DNA of 64,000 nucleotides from Anisakis pegreffii (lineage: Eukaryota > Nematoda > Chromadorea > Rhabditida > Anisakidae): NCBI GenBank assembly GCA_035041965.1, contig JAPYMA010000822.1, positions 1-64,000 of the forward strand, in the 5' to 3' direction. Below are positions 61,689-64,000 of this stretch, in pieces. The notes below the pieces were generated by a model. The model was not told the DNA's origin. It saw only the letters and a list, made by a program, of their open reading frames with translations, and did no database searches. A program made the translations under genes and the position numbers. Within the stretch, counting starts at the first letter, position 1. Every line of letters begins with the position of its first letter.

Positions 61689-64000
61689 CTGGAAACGAAA
61701 TTTTGTATTCTCAATTATCAAAAATGTTTTTCTGGGAGCATTTTGAAGTATCCAAGAAACAAGAGAAATTAATTCATCGGAAGCACTCCACCAAAAACAA
61801 ATTCAATTTGGAACCACTTCATAGTTGTTCATCAAAGAATTTTGATGAACGTGGGAACTCAGTGTGTTAAGATGTCAATTCATTTAAATGCTTTTTCACT
61901 TTATTCGTCAATCTCAATCAGCATCTAACAGCAAATCACAACACAACATTTTGATGACATCATATTAAGGCTTTCAAACCACCCGCTGAGAAATAACCGC
62001 GTGGGAACGCAACTAGATGGAATAAATTTAGAAATCTTTGTCTGCTGAACATATTCTTAACTGAGCTTCCTCAACTCACATATAAGCATGCATCAATCGT
62101 TTGAAGCAATAACTCCAAACTGATTCGTGCACAACTTACAAAGCATTGCTAGATGTACTTGAATGTATTTATGTGCCACTTCCATTAGCAATTAATCTCA
62201 CTGGATTTTTTTTAGTAATTCCTTTTTTTTGCAATTCAATTCCCCAAAAATCGTTACTAAATGAGTCAGAAAGGATTGGAGTGTTAAGTGATGAGTTTAT
62301 GTTTCAGTTGAACAATTTGCAAACGTCTTTATACTAACTGCACTGACTGACGGCTGTTCAGCTATGCAAGTAGCAAGGTGATATACATCGCACTTTGAAC
62401 GATGGCGTCGTAAACTACTTTCTTAGCAAACAATACTATGACGCTCTACGCCTTTATCGCGTTTCTGATCGAAGGCGCATTCAGAAGATTTGTGTAGTGA
62501 TTTCGGTGATATAGTGAGGGGTCACTACCGAAGCCTTCTGCAGAATTGGAGATTTCGTTTCGATACGCAGCAATTAAAAAAATAGCAACGGCGATTTTCA
62601 GTTATTGTAATGAGAAAAAAAAACAAGCTACTAAACGGTTTAGATCACCTTCGAACAAAAATTACTGGGCAAAAAGCAACACGTCAGCTGCTGATTAACT
62701 CTGTGAAAGTATTGTTGAAGTCAATAACAAAGAACAAAATTGCGTACTAGCGATGACTGCTGCAAATATGACGACTATCTGTACTGAATTAAAAATTAAA
62801 CACTTTACGATGAAACAGTCACCGAATAAAAAGCTGGCGAAAATTGCGACTGAGATTATCGTTGATGCATAACAAAGATTCCTAGAGATATACGTTTGTA
62901 TGAGGCTATAAATCAGATAAATTTACATGACACCATGCATATGTGCAACTGGTACACATTTGCGAACGGAACGAAAGCTTTCGCGATGTTTATGTAAGAC
63001 GTACTATGAATGGAAGCAAATCTGTAAATTGTTACAGGATCAGCTTTAAATGTCACAGGATCAGCTTTAATTCACTGATGATTTTGTGTGTTTGCTTTGC
63101 GTTAGAATGCGTTATGAATTGAACACACTATCAAGGGTTATCCAAAATATTTCAACGAAGAACAAAAATTTTGTGTCATTGAACAACTGGTGTAGTGAAG
63201 GCGGGAAATGGAATAAGGACAATTTGGCATCTAGGTAATGGAAAGAAAGAAAGACGGAATAGGAGCTGACATCCCCAAGTAGTGTTAAATTCAATTGGCC
63301 ACTAACAGCCAATTGGCCACACTCTTTGTCTCATTCTCATCATGTTCAACCATTGTTTTAGCAGATGGTAGAGCCTTTAATGCCTTAAACCATACGTAGA
63401 CGTTGACATTTAACAGTACAACCATGCATTCTTATAATTGCTTCTTAATGAGACGAATTACGTAAAACATAATTGATCAAAGAATATGAATAAGTTCGTA
63501 AAGCATTAAAAAAACCCTTCTAGAAACCCCCTTCTACCAAAATTTCTAATATCTGCAGTATTTAATGCCTTCTATGTGAAGAGCCCAGAAACGGATTATT
63601 TTGACCGTTATTTACAATATTGTTCTGAATGTGTTCGATGGTTTTTTCTTCTCACAATTTCTATTTTCGTTATGGATATCGAATTGTTATTTTCTTGAGA
63701 ATCATTTGATGTTATAATTTGTCTGAACGTAACTAGCTGCCATTAAGACTGGACTATCTGGAACTTAGGTCAGGCGTAATTACATCTCTACGGCAGCTTA
63801 TTACGAAATTTTACAACTGCATTCGGCTCTTTTACAGCGCGTTCACAACCGCTATCTCTGCTGACAGAAAGAAGATCTTATCAAATAACATGTGCAGTTG
63901 ATATAATGGATTGATTGCAAATGCTTTATTATTACTTCCTATGTAATATTTCACCTGTGTGCTTCAATGAACTAATTCCTGAGATTCTTCATTTCAACAA
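61689..64000. other. Probable 5' intron or upstream region of the collagen gene
   Basis: No membrane-span exon for the collagen was recognised. A less AT-rich segment at about 62395-62590 is open in one frame on each strand (a short signal-like MTLYAFIAFLIEG on plus), but neither continues into a gene. Confidence 0.4.

Overview
The window is animal nuclear DNA, most likely from a parasitic nematode. The genes are split into many short exons (often 50-250 bp) with GT..AG introns and TTTCAG-like acceptors, in an AT-rich background. The gene set fits a nematode: a TWK-type K2P potassium channel, Notch ligands with a DSL domain, an FGF8/17/18-type FGF (the EGL-17 class) and an interrupted membrane-type collagen. 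A clade III (ascarid or spirurid) worm is a guess from genome style only. I found no bacterial genes, CRISPR arrays, tRNAs or rRNAs.

Layout: (1) 0-5 kb is repeats: a degenerate tandem array (about 0.7-2.95 kb) interrupted by two insertions, then a fold-back element with long inverted arms (about 3.8-4.9 kb). (2) 5.0-13.9 kb, plus strand: a complete 19-exon exocyst SEC3/EXOC1 gene, with a LINE remnant in intron 2 and a 131-bp tandem repeat in intron 16. (3) 16.1-20.8 kb, plus: a five-exon K2P channel whose two pore loops both lack the canonical G-Y/F-G filter. (4) 21.8-23.75 kb, minus: the beta-trefoil part of an FGF. (5) 27.8-29.6 kb, plus: a tentative one-pass membrane protein gene built from phase-compatible exons. 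(6) 33.9-39.4 kb and 40.3-45.0 kb, minus: two adjacent, diverged DSL/Notch-ligand-like genes, each with a hAT-type MITE in an intron. (7) 49.4-61.7 kb, minus: a collagen with many Gly-X-Y exons, its 5' end outside the window.

Three developmental ligand genes (one FGF, two DSL ligands) lie within about 24 kb on the same strand. Exon coordinates were derived by hand from splice consensus, reading-frame phase and family similarity recalled from memory. Internal exons of the SEC3, first DSL and collagen genes are phase-consistent throughout. The FGF 5' end, the second DSL gene between exons 2 and 4, the collagen 3' end and the tentative gene are the weak points.
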